Source of the DNA: Thermus composti
GTDB lineage: Bacteria; Deinococcota; Deinococci; Deinococcales; Thermaceae
Direction: 5' to 3'
DNA: 64,000 bases
Assembly (NCBI RefSeq): GCF_014647535.1
Contig: NZ_BMPJ01000007.1
Coordinates: 1-64,000 of the forward strand
Shown: in pieces, positions 40,199 through 48,611 of the stretch
Position numbering within the stretch: position 1 is the first letter of the stretch
Layout: every line of letters starts with the position of its first letter
Program-made: the position numbers and the translations under genes
The notes under the pieces: model-generated
What the model saw: the letters and a program-made list of their open reading frames with translations, nothing else
Told to the model about the DNA's origin: nothing
The model's database searches: none

Positions 40199-41317
40199 GT
40201 GAAGGGGATCCGGGACCCAAGGCTTATCCCCATCGCCGAGAAGGTGGAGGCGGGGGAAAGGCTTTCCTTTGAGGACGGCCTCGTCCTCTACGAGACCCAG
40301 GACCTCCCCACCCTCATGCGCCTCGCCAACCGGGTGCGGGAGAGAAAGCACGGGCACAAGACCTACTTCGTCCACTCCATCCGCGTCTCCCAGACCAACA
40401 TCTGCTACGTGGGGTGCACCTTCTGCGCCTTCCAAAGGCGCTTCGGGGAGGAAGGGGCCTGGGACTTTGACGTGGAGGAGGTGGTGGCCTGGGTGAAGGA
40501 GCGCTACCAGCCGGGCCTCACGGAGATCCACCTCACCGCCGGGCACCACCCCAAAAGGCCCTTCTCCTACTACCTGGACCTGGTGCGGGCCCTCAAGGAG
40601 AACTTCCCCGGGGTCCAGGTGAAGGCCTGGACGGCGGCGGAGATCCACCACTTCTCCAAGATCGCCCGCCTGCCCTACCGGGAGGTGCTGCAGGCGCTAA
40701 AGGAAGCGGGCCTGGACGCCATGCCCGGGGGCGGGGCGGAGATCTTCGCCGAGCGGGTGCGTAAAAAGATCGCCCGGGCCAAGGTCTCGGCGGAAGGGTG
40801 GCTGGAGATCCACCGCATCGCCCACGAGCTCGGGATCCCCACCAACGCCACCATGCTCTACGGGCACATAGAGACCCTCGAGGAGCGCCTGGACCACATG
40901 GACCGCCTGCGCCGCCTCCAGGACGAGACCGGGGGGTTCATGAGCTTCATCCCCCTGGCCTTCCAGCCCGACGGGAACCAGCTCGCCCGGGAACTGGGCA
41001 AAAGGGAGTTCACCACGGGGCTGGACGACCTTAGGAACCTGGCGGTGGCCCGGCTTTACCTGGACAACATCCCCCACATCAAGGGGTACTGGGCCACCCT
41101 GACCCCCGAGCTCGCCCAGGTTTCCCTGGACTGGGGGGTGACGGACATAGACGGGACCCTCATTGAGGAAAGGATCGTCCACATGGCGGGAAGCCCCACC
41201 CCCCAGGGCCTCACCAAGCGGGAGCTGGCCCGGATCATCCTCAAGGCGGGGCGCCTTCCCGTGGAGCGGGACGCCCTCTACCGGGAGATCCGCATCTGGG
41301 ACCGGGTGGAGGCCTAG
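40199..41317 (+). CDS. mqnE: aminodeoxyfutalosine synthase
   Basis: A 372-residue radical SAM enzyme of the futalosine menaquinone pathway. The cluster motif is C-Y-V-G-C-T-F-C near residue 65, followed by T-E-I-H-L-T-A-G-H-H, and late I-P-L-A-F-Q-P and T-D-I-D-G-T-L-I-E-E are family-specific. It adds the SAM-derived adenosyl radical to 3-enolpyruvylbenzoate. The GTG start lies 7 nt after TAGACT (40186-40191), a leaderless arrangement. mqnA, the preceding step, follows immediately. Confidence 0.93.
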   Translation: MKGIRDPRLIPIAEKVEAGERLSFEDGLVLYETQDLPTLMRLANRVRERKHGHKTYFVHSIRVSQTNICYVGCTFCAFQRRFGEEGAWDFDVEEVVAWVKERYQPGLTEIHLTAGHHPKRPFSYYLDLVRALKENFPGVQVKAWTAAEIHHFSKIARLPYREVLQALKEAGLDAMPGGGAEIFAERVRKKIARAKVSAEGWLEIHRIAHELGIPTNATMLYGHIETLEERLDHMDRLRRLQDETGGFMSFIPLAFQPDGNQLARELGKREFTTGLDDLRNLAVARLYLDNIPHIKGYWATLTPELAQVSLDWGVTDIDGTLIEERIVHMAGSPTPQGLTKRELARIILKAGRLPVERDALYREIRIWDRVEA

Positions 41318-42130
41318 ATGGGCTACGTCCTCGGCCTTCCCCGCTACGCCAACGTCTCCCCCCTCCACCACTTCCTTAAACCCGAGGGCTTCCAGGTGCG
41401 CTACGCCGTCCCCGCCGAGCTCAACCGCCTTCTCCTATCGGGAGAGGTGGGGCTTTCCCTGGTGTCCAGCTACTTTTACCTCAAGCACCAGGAGGCCCTG
41501 GGGCTCCTTCCCGACTTCTCCGTGGCGGTTCTGGGGAGGGTCTACTCGGTGAACCTCTTCCACAAGGGGCGGTTAGAGGACCTAAAGCGCATCGCCCTCA
41601 CCACGGAAAGCGCCACCAGCGTGGCCCTCCTAAAGCTCCTCCTAAAGGAAAGGGGGTTGGAACCCACCTACGAGCGGGCCGAGGGAGAGCTGGAGCTCCT
41701 TTCCGCTTACGACGGCGTTCTCCTCATCGGCGACCGGGCCATCAGGGCCTACGCCGCCCTTCTCCCAAAAGTCCCCGAAACGCCCCACACCCTCCCCACC
41801 CGCTTCGGGGAGGTAGAGGTGGCGGACCTCTCCACCTTGTGGTTTCAAAGGACCCGCCTCCCCTTCGTCTTCGCCGTCTGGGCCTATAGGCGGGAAAACC
41901 CACCCCCCAAGCCCCTGGTGCAAGCCCTTAGGGAAGCCCGACGGGAGGGCCTGGGACGGCTTAGGGAGGTGGCCGAGGCCGAGGCCCAAAGGCTTGGCGT
42001 CCACCCAGCCCTCCTCCAGCACTACCTCTGGAACTTCCGCTACCACCTGGAGGAGCCCGACCGCCTGGGCCTCCAGGCCTTCGCCGAGGCCTTGGGCCTC
42101 CCCTTCCGGCCGGTCTATTACCCTGGATAG
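41318..42130 (+). CDS. mqnA: chorismate dehydratase
   Basis: A 270-residue periplasmic-binding-protein-like enzyme that dehydrates chorismate to 3-enolpyruvylbenzoate, the entry step of futalosine-type menaquinone synthesis. It begins directly after the mqnE stop (M-G-Y-V-L-G-L-P-R-Y-A-N-V-S-P-L). S-S-Y-F-Y-L and T-T-E-S-A-T-S-V are pocket segments. A chorismate-using enzyme here, near aroF-tyrA, places several chorismate-related genes within 4 kb. Confidence 0.93.
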   Translation: MGYVLGLPRYANVSPLHHFLKPEGFQVRYAVPAELNRLLLSGEVGLSLVSSYFYLKHQEALGLLPDFSVAVLGRVYSVNLFHKGRLEDLKRIALTTESATSVALLKLLLKERGLEPTYERAEGELELLSAYDGVLLIGDRAIRAYAALLPKVPETPHTLPTRFGEVEVADLSTLWFQRTRLPFVFAVWAYRRENPPPKPLVQALREARREGLGRLREVAEAEAQRLGVHPALLQHYLWNFRYHLEEPDRLGLQAFAEALGLPFRPVYYPG

Positions 42131-42162
42131 CGCTTGACTTTTTATAGCGCTTTGGTTATCAT
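42127..42162 (+). promoter_or_regulatory. yceI promoter with direct repeats
   Basis: TTGACT (42134-42139), a 17-bp spacer and TATCAT (42157-42162). The 9-mer ATAGCGCTT occurs at 42127-42135 and again at 42144-42152, 17 bp apart. One copy overlaps the -35 box and the other lies in the spacer, so a protein bound there would block polymerase. Confidence 0.8.
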
Positions 42163-42168
42163 GCCCCC

Positions 42169-42190
42169 TGGGCCTCTGGCCCAAAGGAGG
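42169..42190 (+). promoter_or_regulatory. 5'-terminal hairpin and Shine-Dalgarno of yceI
   Basis: TGGGC (42169-42173), loop CTCTG, GCCCA (42179-42183), then AAGGAGG (42184-42190), 6 nt before the GTG. The hairpin starts 7 nt after the -10 box, that is at the expected mRNA 5' end. The same element stands before mdh. Confidence 0.65.
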
Positions 42191-42196
42191 TGCGCC

Positions 42197-42727
42197 GTGC
42201 GTTGGAAGCTGGACCCGACCCACACCAGTGTGGAGTTCGCCGTGCGCCACATGATGATCGCCACGGTGAAGGGGACGATCAACCTCAAGGAAGGCTATGT
42301 GGAAACCGACGAGACCGGGAAGCCTATCCGGGTGGAGGCCCGGCTGGACGCGGCCAGCATCCACACCGGCGTGGCCGACCGGGACAACCACCTGCGCTCC
42401 CCCGACTTCCTGGACGTGGCCAACCACCCGGAGATCGTGTTCAAGAGCGAGAAGATCACCCCCCTGGGGGAGGGCCGCTACCGGGTGGAAGGGGAGGTGA
42501 CCATCCGGGGCGTGACCCGGCCCCTTTCCTTTGAGGTGGAGACCTATGGCCCCGCCAAGGACCCCTGGGGGAACGAGCGCATCGCCGCCCACTTTGAGGG
42601 GAAGCTGAACCGGAAGGACTTCGGCCTCACCTGGAACATGCCCCTGGAGGCCGGGGGGCTTCTCGTGGGGGAGGAGGTCCGCTTCAGCGTGGACACCCAG
42701 GCGGTGAAGGAGGCGGTGGCCCAGTAA
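42197..42727 (+). CDS. YceI-family polyisoprenoid-binding protein
   Basis: A 176-residue lipocalin-like protein. The family opening M-R-W-K-L-D-P-T-H-T-S-V-E-F-A-V-R-H-M-M, then S-P-D-F-L-D-V-A-N-H-P and G-V-T-R-P-L-S-F-E-V are characteristic. A T. thermophilus homologue was shown structurally to hold a polyprenyl diphosphate. There is no signal peptide, so it is cytoplasmic here. The frame is open to 42134, but the GTG at 42197 has AAGGAGG and the family N-terminus. It may carry or buffer isoprenoids, for example the menaquinone side chain made with mqnE/mqnA products (inference). Confidence 0.92.
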   Translation: MRWKLDPTHTSVEFAVRHMMIATVKGTINLKEGYVETDETGKPIRVEARLDAASIHTGVADRDNHLRSPDFLDVANHPEIVFKSEKITPLGEGRYRVEGEVTIRGVTRPLSFEVETYGPAKDPWGNERIAAHFEGKLNRKDFGLTWNMPLEAGGLLVGEEVRFSVDTQAVKEAVAQ

Positions 42728-43506
42728 TGGCCTTTCCCCGGCGGCTCCTCGGCCTAAGCCTTAGGGTGAAGGAGCTCGGGGCCGCCCTTTTCTTCTACCG
42801 GGACCTCCTGGGCCTAAAGGTGGAGGCGGACCCACCCCGCTACCGGCTTTTCCCGGAGGGGAAGGGATTTTTCCTAGACCTAATCCACGACCCTCAGGCC
42901 CCCCTAAGGCCCTACCCCTCGGTGGGGCTCTACCACTTCGCCCTTCTCCTGCCGAACCGTGAGGCCCTGGCCGGGGTCTTCCGCAGGCTTCTGGAGGCGG
43001 GGGCCCACTTTGAGGGGGCGGCGGACCACGGGGTCTCGGAGGCCCTTTACTTCCGCGACCCCGAGGGAAACGGCCTCGAGCTCTACCGAGACCGCCCCCA
43101 GGGGGAATGGCCCAAAGGGCCCCTGATGTTCACGGCACCCCTGGACCTGGAGAAGCTCCTTCGGGAAAACCCTAGGCCCGCCCCCCTTCCCCCCGAAACC
43201 CTCCTCGGCCACCTCCACCTCCACGTGGAGGACCTGGCGGCGGCGGAGGCCTTCTTCGCCGGGAGGCTTGGCATGGAGGTCACCTTGCGCACCTACCCCG
43301 GGGCCCTCTTCTTCGCCTGGGATCGCTACCACCACCACGTGGGGGCGAACACCTGGGCGGGGAGGCGCAAGGCGGAGGAAGGGGCCACGGGGCTTTTGGG
43401 CTACACCCTCCTCGCCCCTCCCGGCGTGGCCCCCGGGGCCTTTCGGGACCCCACCGGGGCCTTGGCGGAGGTCTTGACGGAAGCCCCCCTTCCCCTTAGA
43501 CTCTAA
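42727..43506 (+). CDS. two-domain glyoxalase/dioxygenase (VOC) protein
   Basis: A 259-residue protein made of two VOC domains (about 5-125 and 160-255), like Bacillus YfiE/CatE-type extradiol dioxygenases. The first domain has Y-H-F-A-L-L-L-P and R-D-P-E-G-N-G-L-E-L-Y, and the second has G-H-L-H-L-H-V-E-D and Y-H-H-H-V-G-A-N-T-W. His and Glu ligands for one metal are available across domains. The substrate is not known; catechol-like compounds are possible. Its ATG shares a base with the yceI stop (TAATG). Its 3' end contains the aroF promoter. Confidence 0.82.
   Translation: MAFPRRLLGLSLRVKELGAALFFYRDLLGLKVEADPPRYRLFPEGKGFFLDLIHDPQAPLRPYPSVGLYHFALLLPNREALAGVFRRLLEAGAHFEGAADHGVSEALYFRDPEGNGLELYRDRPQGEWPKGPLMFTAPLDLEKLLRENPRPAPLPPETLLGHLHLHVEDLAAAEAFFAGRLGMEVTLRTYPGALFFAWDRYHHHVGANTWAGRRKAEEGATGLLGYTLLAPPGVAPGAFRDPTGALAEVLTEAPLPLRL
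43474..43502 (+). promoter_or_regulatory. promoter of the aroF leader
   Basis: TTGACG (43474-43479), a 17-bp spacer and TAGACT (43497-43502), inside the 3' end of the VOC gene. Start expected near 43509, five bases before the leader-peptide ATG. Confidence 0.8.
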
Positions 43507-43513
43507 CCCAACT

Positions 43514-43579
43514 ATGCGGACCCTAGGGCGCTACTTCGGCTTTTATTATCCCGCCGGGGGCGCCCTGCGGTCTGCGTAG
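43514..43579 (+). CDS. aromatic-amino-acid leader peptide of aroF-tyrA
   Basis: A 21-residue frame M-R-T-L-G-R-Y-F-G-F-Y-Y-P-A-G-G-A-L-R-S-A. Codons 7-12 are TAC-TTC-GGC-TTT-TAT-TAT, that is three Tyr and two Phe within six codons, and three of the five end in T, unusual in this genome. A ribosome short of charged tRNA-Tyr or tRNA-Phe would stall at 43532-43549, just before the antiterminator segment. There is no Shine-Dalgarno; the near-leaderless mRNA start would serve. Confidence 0.82.
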   Translation: MRTLGRYFGFYYPAGGALRSA

Positions 43580-43629
43580 GCCCGTACCGCAAAAAGGGCG
43601 CCCCCAAAAAGGGGGCGCCCGAGGTTTTT
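43556..43629 (+). promoter_or_regulatory. Tyr/Phe attenuator of aroF-tyrA
   Basis: Terminator: GGGCGCCCCC (43596-43605), loop AAAAA, GGGGGCGCCC (43611-43620), then GAGG and TTTTT (43625-43629), a perfect 10-bp stem. The same GGGGGCGCCC also occurs at 43556-43565 within the leader frame and can pair with 43596-43605 instead, forming an antiterminator of equal length. The two folds are mutually exclusive. Confidence 0.85.
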
Positions 43630-43641
43630 GGGAGGGAAGCC

Positions 43642-44676
43642 ATGCTGATCGTGATGAAGCGGGGCCACACGGAGGCGGAGCTAGAGGAGGTCATCCGGGA
43701 GATTGAGAAGGTGGGCTACCGGCCCCACGTCTCCCGAGGGGTGGAGACCACCCTGGTGGGGGCCATCGGCCGGGGGCCCACCCCGGAACTCATGGAGCAC
43801 TTCCGGGCGCTTCCCGGGGTGGCCGAGGTCATCCCCATCTCCAAGCCCTGGAAGCTGGCGAGCCTCGAGGTCCAGCCCTTCCCCACCGTCTTGGAGTTCC
43901 CCACGGGCAAGACGGGGGGCGGCCACGTGATGGTGGCGGCGGGGCCTTGCGGGGTGGAGTCCTTGGAGCAGACCCTTAAGGCCGCCCGCTACGTGAAGGC
44001 CCACGGGGGCCACATGCTCCGGGGCGGGGCCTTCAAGCCCAGGACGAGCCCCTACGCCTTCCAGGGGCTTGGGGTGGAGGGCCTGAAGATCCTGGCCGAG
44101 GCCAAGAGGGAGACGGGCCTTCCCATCGTCACCGAGGTCCTCTCCCCGGACCAGGTGGAGCTCGTGGCCCAGTACGCCGACGTCCTCCAGATCGGGGCCC
44201 GCAACGCCCAGAACTTCCCCCTCCTCCAGGCGGTGGGGGAGGCGGGGAAGCCCGTCCTCCTCAAGCGGGGGATGAGCATGACCCTGGAAGAGTTCCTCAT
44301 GAGCGCCGAGTACATCCTCTCCCGGGGCAACATGCGGGTGATCCTGGTGGAGCGGGGGATCCGCACCTTTGAGAAGGCCACCCGCTTCACCCTGGACGTG
44401 GCCGCCGTGCCCGTCCTAAAAAGCTGGACCCACCTCCCCGTCTGGATAGACCCCTCCCACCCGGCGGGCAAAAGGGACTGGGTCATCCCCTTGGCTTTGG
44501 CGGGGCTTGCCGCGGGGGCGGACGGCCTCATCGTGGAAACCCACCCCGAGCCGGAAAAGGCCCTCTCCGACGCCGCCCAGCAGCTCCACGAGGAGGAGTT
44601 CGCCGAGCTCATGGAGAAGGTGCGCCGCCTGGCAGCCGCCTTGGGCAAGCACCTCGCCGCCCCCGTCTTAGGATGA
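43642..44676 (+). CDS. aroF: 3-deoxy-7-phosphoheptulonate (DAHP) synthase
   Basis: A 344-residue DAHP synthase of the Thermotoga type. An N-terminal ferredoxin-like regulatory domain (residues 1-68, M-L-I-V-M-K-R-G-H-T-E-A-E-L) is fused to the barrel, which has A-G-P-C-G-V-E-S near 95, G-G-A-F-K-P-R-T-S-P near 125, Q-I-G-A-R-N, and W-I-D-P-S-H-P-A-G-K-R. It commits carbon to aromatic amino acids and chorismate; the extra domain gives feedback inhibition by Tyr/Phe in relatives. The start follows GGGAGGGAAG, 12 bp after the attenuator's T-run. tyrA overlaps by 4 bp. Confidence 0.95.
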   Translation: MLIVMKRGHTEAELEEVIREIEKVGYRPHVSRGVETTLVGAIGRGPTPELMEHFRALPGVAEVIPISKPWKLASLEVQPFPTVLEFPTGKTGGGHVMVAAGPCGVESLEQTLKAARYVKAHGGHMLRGGAFKPRTSPYAFQGLGVEGLKILAEAKRETGLPIVTEVLSPDQVELVAQYADVLQIGARNAQNFPLLQAVGEAGKPVLLKRGMSMTLEEFLMSAEYILSRGNMRVILVERGIRTFEKATRFTLDVAAVPVLKSWTHLPVWIDPSHPAGKRDWVIPLALAGLAAGADGLIVETHPEPEKALSDAAQQLHEEEFAELMEKVRRLAAALGKHLAAPVLG

Positions 44677-45752
44677 AGCCCCTTTTCGGCAAGGTAGGGA
44701 TCTTCGGGGTGGGCCTTCTAGGGGGAAGCGTGGCCTTGTGCCTCAAGGAGCGCTTCCTGGCCGAGGAGGTCCACGCCTACGACCAAGACCCCCTGGCCCT
44801 GGAAAAGGCCCTTTTTCTCGGCGTGGCGGACCGGGTGCACACCGAGCTAGGCCCCTGGGTGGGGGAGCTTTCCCTGGGGATCCTCGCGGCCCCCGTGGGG
44901 GCCTTACCGGAGCTCGGGAAGGCCCTTGCCCCTTGGGCCCATCCCCAAAGCCTCTGGACCGACGTGGGAAGCGTTAAGGCCAAGGTGGTGGCCGCCCTAG
45001 AAGGCCTCCTCCCCCACTACCTGGGGGGGCACCCCATGGCGGGAAGCGAGCGGGCGGGGGTGGAAAACGCCCACGCCGGGCTTTTGCAAAACGCCGTCTG
45101 GGTGCTAACCCCCACGGAGAGGACGAGCCCCAAGGCCAAGGAAGGGATCCCCAGGCTGGTGGAGGCCCTGGGGGCTTATCCCCTCGAGGTCCCCCCCCTC
45201 CTCCACGACGAGCTGGTGGCCCGCATCTCCCACCTCCCCTACCTCCTGGCCGTGGCCCTAAACCGCCTGGTGGCCCATAGCCCCCACAAGGACCTCCTCA
45301 TGTTCCTGGCCGCCGGGGGCTTCCGCGACCTCACCCGGGTGGCCTCCGGCTCCCCCAGGATGAGCCGGGACATGGTGGTGGAAAACAAGGAGGCCCTAAA
45401 AGGGGCCATAGAGGAGCTAAGGGAGGTCCTCCTGGAGCTAGAAGGCCTCCTGGAAAACCCCGAGGCCCTCCTAAAGGCCGCCGAGGAGGCCAAGCGCACC
45501 CGGGATAGCCTCCCCATCGTGCGCCGAAGCCTCCTCCCCGAGATGCACGATCTCGTGGTCCAGGTGCCGGACCGCCCCGGGGAGATCGCCCGGATCGCCA
45601 CCGCCCTGGGGGAGGCCGGGGTGAACATCAAGGACATAGAGGTCCTCACCATCCGGGAGACGGCGGGGGCCCTAAGGCTTTCCTTCGCCACCCGGGAGGA
45701 GCGGGAAACGGCTAAGGCGGTGCTAAGGGAAGCGGGCTACCGGCTACCCTAG
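44673..45752 (+). CDS. tyrA: prephenate dehydrogenase with ACT domain
   Basis: A 359-residue enzyme for tyrosine synthesis. NAD-binding G-V-G-L-L-G-G-S starts near residue 12, then T-D-V-G-S-V-K, G-H-P-M-A-G-S-E-R-A-G, the catalytic His in D-E-L-V-A-R-I-S-H-L-P, and a C-terminal ACT domain (about 288-359, V-Q-V-P-D-R-P-G-E-I-A-R-I-A) for feedback by tyrosine. Translational coupling to aroF puts both under the Tyr/Phe attenuator. The end overlaps the GGDEF gene on the other strand by 9 bp. Confidence 0.94.
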   Translation: MKPLFGKVGIFGVGLLGGSVALCLKERFLAEEVHAYDQDPLALEKALFLGVADRVHTELGPWVGELSLGILAAPVGALPELGKALAPWAHPQSLWTDVGSVKAKVVAALEGLLPHYLGGHPMAGSERAGVENAHAGLLQNAVWVLTPTERTSPKAKEGIPRLVEALGAYPLEVPPLLHDELVARISHLPYLLAVALNRLVAHSPHKDLLMFLAAGGFRDLTRVASGSPRMSRDMVVENKEALKGAIEELREVLLELEGLLENPEALLKAAEEAKRTRDSLPIVRRSLLPEMHDLVVQVPDRPGEIARIATALGEAGVNIKDIEVLTIRETAGALRLSFATREERETAKAVLREAGYRLP

Positions 45753-46694
45753 CTCCTCCGTGGCGCGGGCCACCCGGTCCTTGCCCCCCGCCTTGGCCCG
45801 GTAAAGGGCCTCATCCGCCCGGCGGTAGAGGTCCTGAAGGTCCCCCCGGTAGGTGGCCACCCCAAAGCTCGCCGTGATCCCCAGGGCCTTTAGCCCCTCC
45901 CGGAGCCTTTCCGCCAGGTGCGTCGCCTGCGCCCCGGAGGTCCTGGGGAGGAGGATGGCGAACTCCTCGCCCCCCCACCGGCCCACCAGGTCCTGCTGGC
46001 GCACGTGGGCGATAAGGTAGCGCCCCACCTCCCTTAAGAGGCGGTCCCCCTCGGGGTGGCCCTTCTCGTCGTTTATCTTCTTGAAGTCGTCCAGGTCCAA
46101 GAGGACCAGGCTTAAGGGCTCCCCGCCCCGCTCCACCCGGGCTGCCTCCCGCTCCAAGGCCATCTCCAGGGCCCTGCGGTTGGGAAGCCCGGTGAGGGAG
46201 CAGGTGAGGGCCTGCTCCCGCCAGAAGCGCACCTGGCCGTAAAACTCCCGGAAGCGGGCGAGGAGGAGGGTGAGGGCGAGGAGCACGGGCTGGCTTAGGG
46301 CGAAGTACCCGTAGAAAAACCCCAAGGGTTTCCCCAGAAGCACCGGCCCCAGGGCCAGGAGCGAGGCCCAAAACCCCCCCACCGCCAAGGACCGGGGCCA
46401 GGGGTAGGCGAAGGCGGCGAGGAGGTAGAGGGCGGAAGACCAGAACCCCACCACGGGCCAGTCTTCCCCGGCCCTCCCAACCTCAAAGAGGAGGTAGGCC
46501 CCAAGGGCGTGGACCAGAAGCTTGGGGGCCCGCCTCGGCCCCTGGCGCAAGGCCAGGAGGAAGAGGAGGGCGAAAACCCCGTAGGCGGCCCAAACCCAAG
46601 GCCCCTGGGGCGGGGAAAAAAGGAGCCGAAGGCCGACGCCCAAGGGAAGACCAAGCCAGGCCAGCGCGTACAATCCCCTCGCCCAGCGGTCCAT
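45744..46694 (-). CDS. membrane-bound diguanylate cyclase
   Basis: A 316-residue GGDEF protein. About five membrane helices fill residues 8-145, followed by a linker helix and a complete cyclase domain (about 160-312): L-T-G-L-P-N-R-R, L-D-L-D-D-F-K-K-I-N-D and the active site G-G-E-E-F. An RxxD inhibitory site (R-Q-Q-D) lies five residues before G-G-E-E-F, so product feedback is expected. No sensor domain outside the membrane part is visible. An A/T-rich TAAAAAT (46701-46707, minus strand) just upstream suggests a leaderless start. Confidence 0.92.
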   Translation of the reverse strand: MDRWARGLYALAWLGLPLGVGLRLLFSPPQGPWVWAAYGVFALLFLLALRQGPRRAPKLLVHALGAYLLFEVGRAGEDWPVVGFWSSALYLLAAFAYPWPRSLAVGGFWASLLALGPVLLGKPLGFFYGYFALSQPVLLALTLLLARFREFYGQVRFWREQALTCSLTGLPNRRALEMALEREAARVERGGEPLSLVLLDLDDFKKINDEKGHPEGDRLLREVGRYLIAHVRQQDLVGRWGGEEFAILLPRTSGAQATHLAERLREGLKALGITASFGVATYRGDLQDLYRRADEALYRAKAGGKDRVARATEELG

Positions 46695-46740
46695 GGAGGC
46701 ATTTTTACCGAGGGGTGTGTAAAAGCTGTGAAAGCTAACC

Positions 46741-48093
46741 CTAGGGCAGGACCTTCCCCGGGTTCAGAAGCCCCCAAGGGTCCAGGGCCTCCTTGACCGC
46801 CTCGAGGGCCCCCAGGGTCTCGGGGTCCACCGCCTCCCCCATGAACTTCCGCTTCATGAAGCCGATGCCGTGCTCCCCGGAAAGCACCCCCCCGTGCCTT
46901 AGGGCCACCCGGACGATCTCGTGGGCGAGCTCCCAGACCTTCTCCTCGCTCTCCCTCCTGGGGTCAAAGAGGATGTTGGGGTGGAGGTTCCCGTCCCCGA
47001 TGTGGCCGAACTGGACCACCACGAGGCCGAAGGCCTTTCCCAGGGCCTCAATCTCCCGCACCACCTGGGGCAGGGCCGAGCGGGGCACGGCGATGTCCTC
47101 GTTCACCCGCTTGGGGCGGATCCGGCCCAAGGCGGGGCTCACCGCCCGCCGGGCCCGCCAGAGGGCCTCCGCCTCCCCCTCGTCCCGGGCCCGCCGCACC
47201 TTTCCCCCTAGAGCCAAGGCGGTCTCCTCCAGAAGGGCGAGCTCCTCCTGCACCAGCTCGGGGTCGTCCCCGTCCGTCTCGGCGAGGAGGAGGGCGTGCC
47301 CCCGGGGAAGGCCCATATGGAGGTAGTCCTCCACGGCGTCCACGCAAGAAGCGTCCAGAAACTCCAGCCTGGCCGGGACCGCCCCCAAGGCGATGGCCCG
47401 GGAGACCGCCTCCGCCAAAGCCTCCACCTGAGGAAAGAGGGCCATGAGGGTGGCCCGGTGCTTGGGAAAGGGGAGGAGCCTCACCCTGGCCCCGGTGATG
47501 AGGCCCAAGGTCCCCTCGGAGCCCACCAGAAGCCCGGGGAGGTCGTAGGCCTTGCGGTCTAAGCGGTGGACCTCCCCAAAGGCGTCCACCCACTCCAGCT
47601 CCAAGAGGTAGTCCCCCGTGACCCCGTACTTAAAGCAAAGGGGCCCCCCGGCGTTTTCCCCCAGGTTCCCCCCCAGGGTGCTGGTGCGGTAGGAGGCGGG
47701 GTCTGGAGGGTAGAAGAGGCCGAAGGGCCTCGCCGCCTCGGAAATCCGGGCGGTGGTCACCCCGGGCTCGGCCCAGGCGGTCTGGGTGCGGGGGTCCACC
47801 TCGAGGCGGGTCATGCGGGTGAAGGCCACGGCGATGGCCTCCTCCAAGGGCACCGAGCCCCCGCTCAGGCCGCTTCCCGCCCCCCGGGGGACCAGGGGAA
47901 CGCCGAAATTTCGGGAAAGGCGCACCAAGGCCTGGACCTCCTCCCGGGTCTCGGGCAGGACCACCGCCAAGGGCTCCTCGCCCACCAGGATGGCGTCGTA
48001 GCGGTAAACCGCCTTCTCGGGGCGGGCAAGGAGAACCCTCGGGCCGAAGAGGCGCTTGAGCTCGTCCAACAGAGCCTTGGGGGAGGCCACCAT
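46741..48093 (-). CDS. glcD: FAD-linked glycolate/lactate-type oxidase
   Basis: A 450-residue flavoprotein of the GlcD family. The FAD-binding segment is [12 protein letters not shown] near residue 70, followed by [10 protein letters not shown] and E-G-T-L-G-L-I-T, and the C-terminal [11 protein letters not shown] and [10 protein letters not shown] are conserved. The electron acceptor subunits GlcE/GlcF are not adjacent, so D-lactate dehydrogenase activity is also possible. The ATG is leaderless: TAGCCT (48100-48105, minus strand) lies 6 nt upstream. Confidence 0.9.
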   Translation of the reverse strand: MVASPKALLDELKRLFGPRVLLARPEKAVYRYDAILVGEEPLAVVLPETREEVQALVRLSRNFGVPLVPRGAGSGLSGGSVPLEEAIAVAFTRMTRLEVDPRTQTAWAEPGVTTARISEAARPFGLFYPPDPASYRTSTLGGNLGENAGGPLCFKYGVTGDYLLELEWVDAFGEVHRLDRKAYDLPGLLVGSEGTLGLITGARVRLLPFPKHRATLMALFPQVEALAEAVSRAIALGAVPARLEFLDASCVDAVEDYLHMGLPRGHALLLAETDGDDPELVQEELALLEETALALGGKVRRARDEGEAEALWRARRAVSPALGRIRPKRVNEDIAVPRSALPQVVREIEALGKAFGLVVVQFGHIGDGNLHPNILFDPRRESEEKVWELAHEIVRVALRHGGVLSGEHGIGFMKRKFMGEAVDPETLGALEAVKEALDPWGLLNPGKVLP

Positions 48094-48105
48094 GCCTTTA
48101 GGCTA

Positions 48106-48576
48106 CTAGGGCGCCGTCTCGTAGGGGTCGCATCCCGAGGAGCTGTCGGGGACCATGACCACGGAGCTTCGCACGTAGTCCGAGGCTGCGCCCCCGTGGA
48201 ACCCCCTTACCCAAAGCACCTTGTTGTCCACGGGCTCCACGATGATGCCCTGAGGGCTTAGGGACTGCTGGGTCTGGGAAGGGGTCACGTCCACGTACCC
48301 CGTGACCCGGCCCTCGCCAAGGATAAAGGTGTTGAGGTCCGCCACCTTCTGCCCTGGGCGGGCCTCCCAAGGGTGCTGGCCCTCGGCCAGGAGGTAGACC
48401 TCGAGGCGGTCTATCAACCCCGAGAAGTCAAAGCCGAAGTCCACCCGGGTGGTCCTATAGGTGCAGTAGCGGTCCTGGCTCCAGAGGTTCCGGATCTCCG
48501 GGGGAAGGGGGGTGATGACGATCGCACACCCCCCAAGGAGCGCCCCAAGAAGCAACAACCCTAAACGCGCCCACAT
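48106..48576 (-). CDS. putative lipoprotein
   Basis: A 156-residue protein with a lipoprotein signal (L-L-L-L-G-A-L-L-G-G-C, Cys at residue 17). The mature part has two further Cys residues (Y-C-T-Y and S-G-C-D-P) that could pair, and it is rich in beta-type segments. No family recognised. The open frame extends to 49011, but only the ATG at 48576 gives a signal peptide, and TACCTT (48584-48589, minus strand) lies 7 nt upstream, so the longer form is rejected. Confidence 0.75.
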   Translation of the reverse strand: MWARLGLLLLGALLGGCAIVITPLPPEIRNLWSQDRYCTYRTTRVDFGFDFSGLIDRLEVYLLAEGQHPWEARPGQKVADLNTFILGEGRVTGYVDVTPSQTQQSLSPQGIIVEPVDNKVLWVRGFHGGAASDYVRSSVVMVPDSSSGCDPYETAP

Positions 48577-48611
48577 ACATCCCAAGGTAAGGCCCAGCCC
48601 TATCCCCCGGG

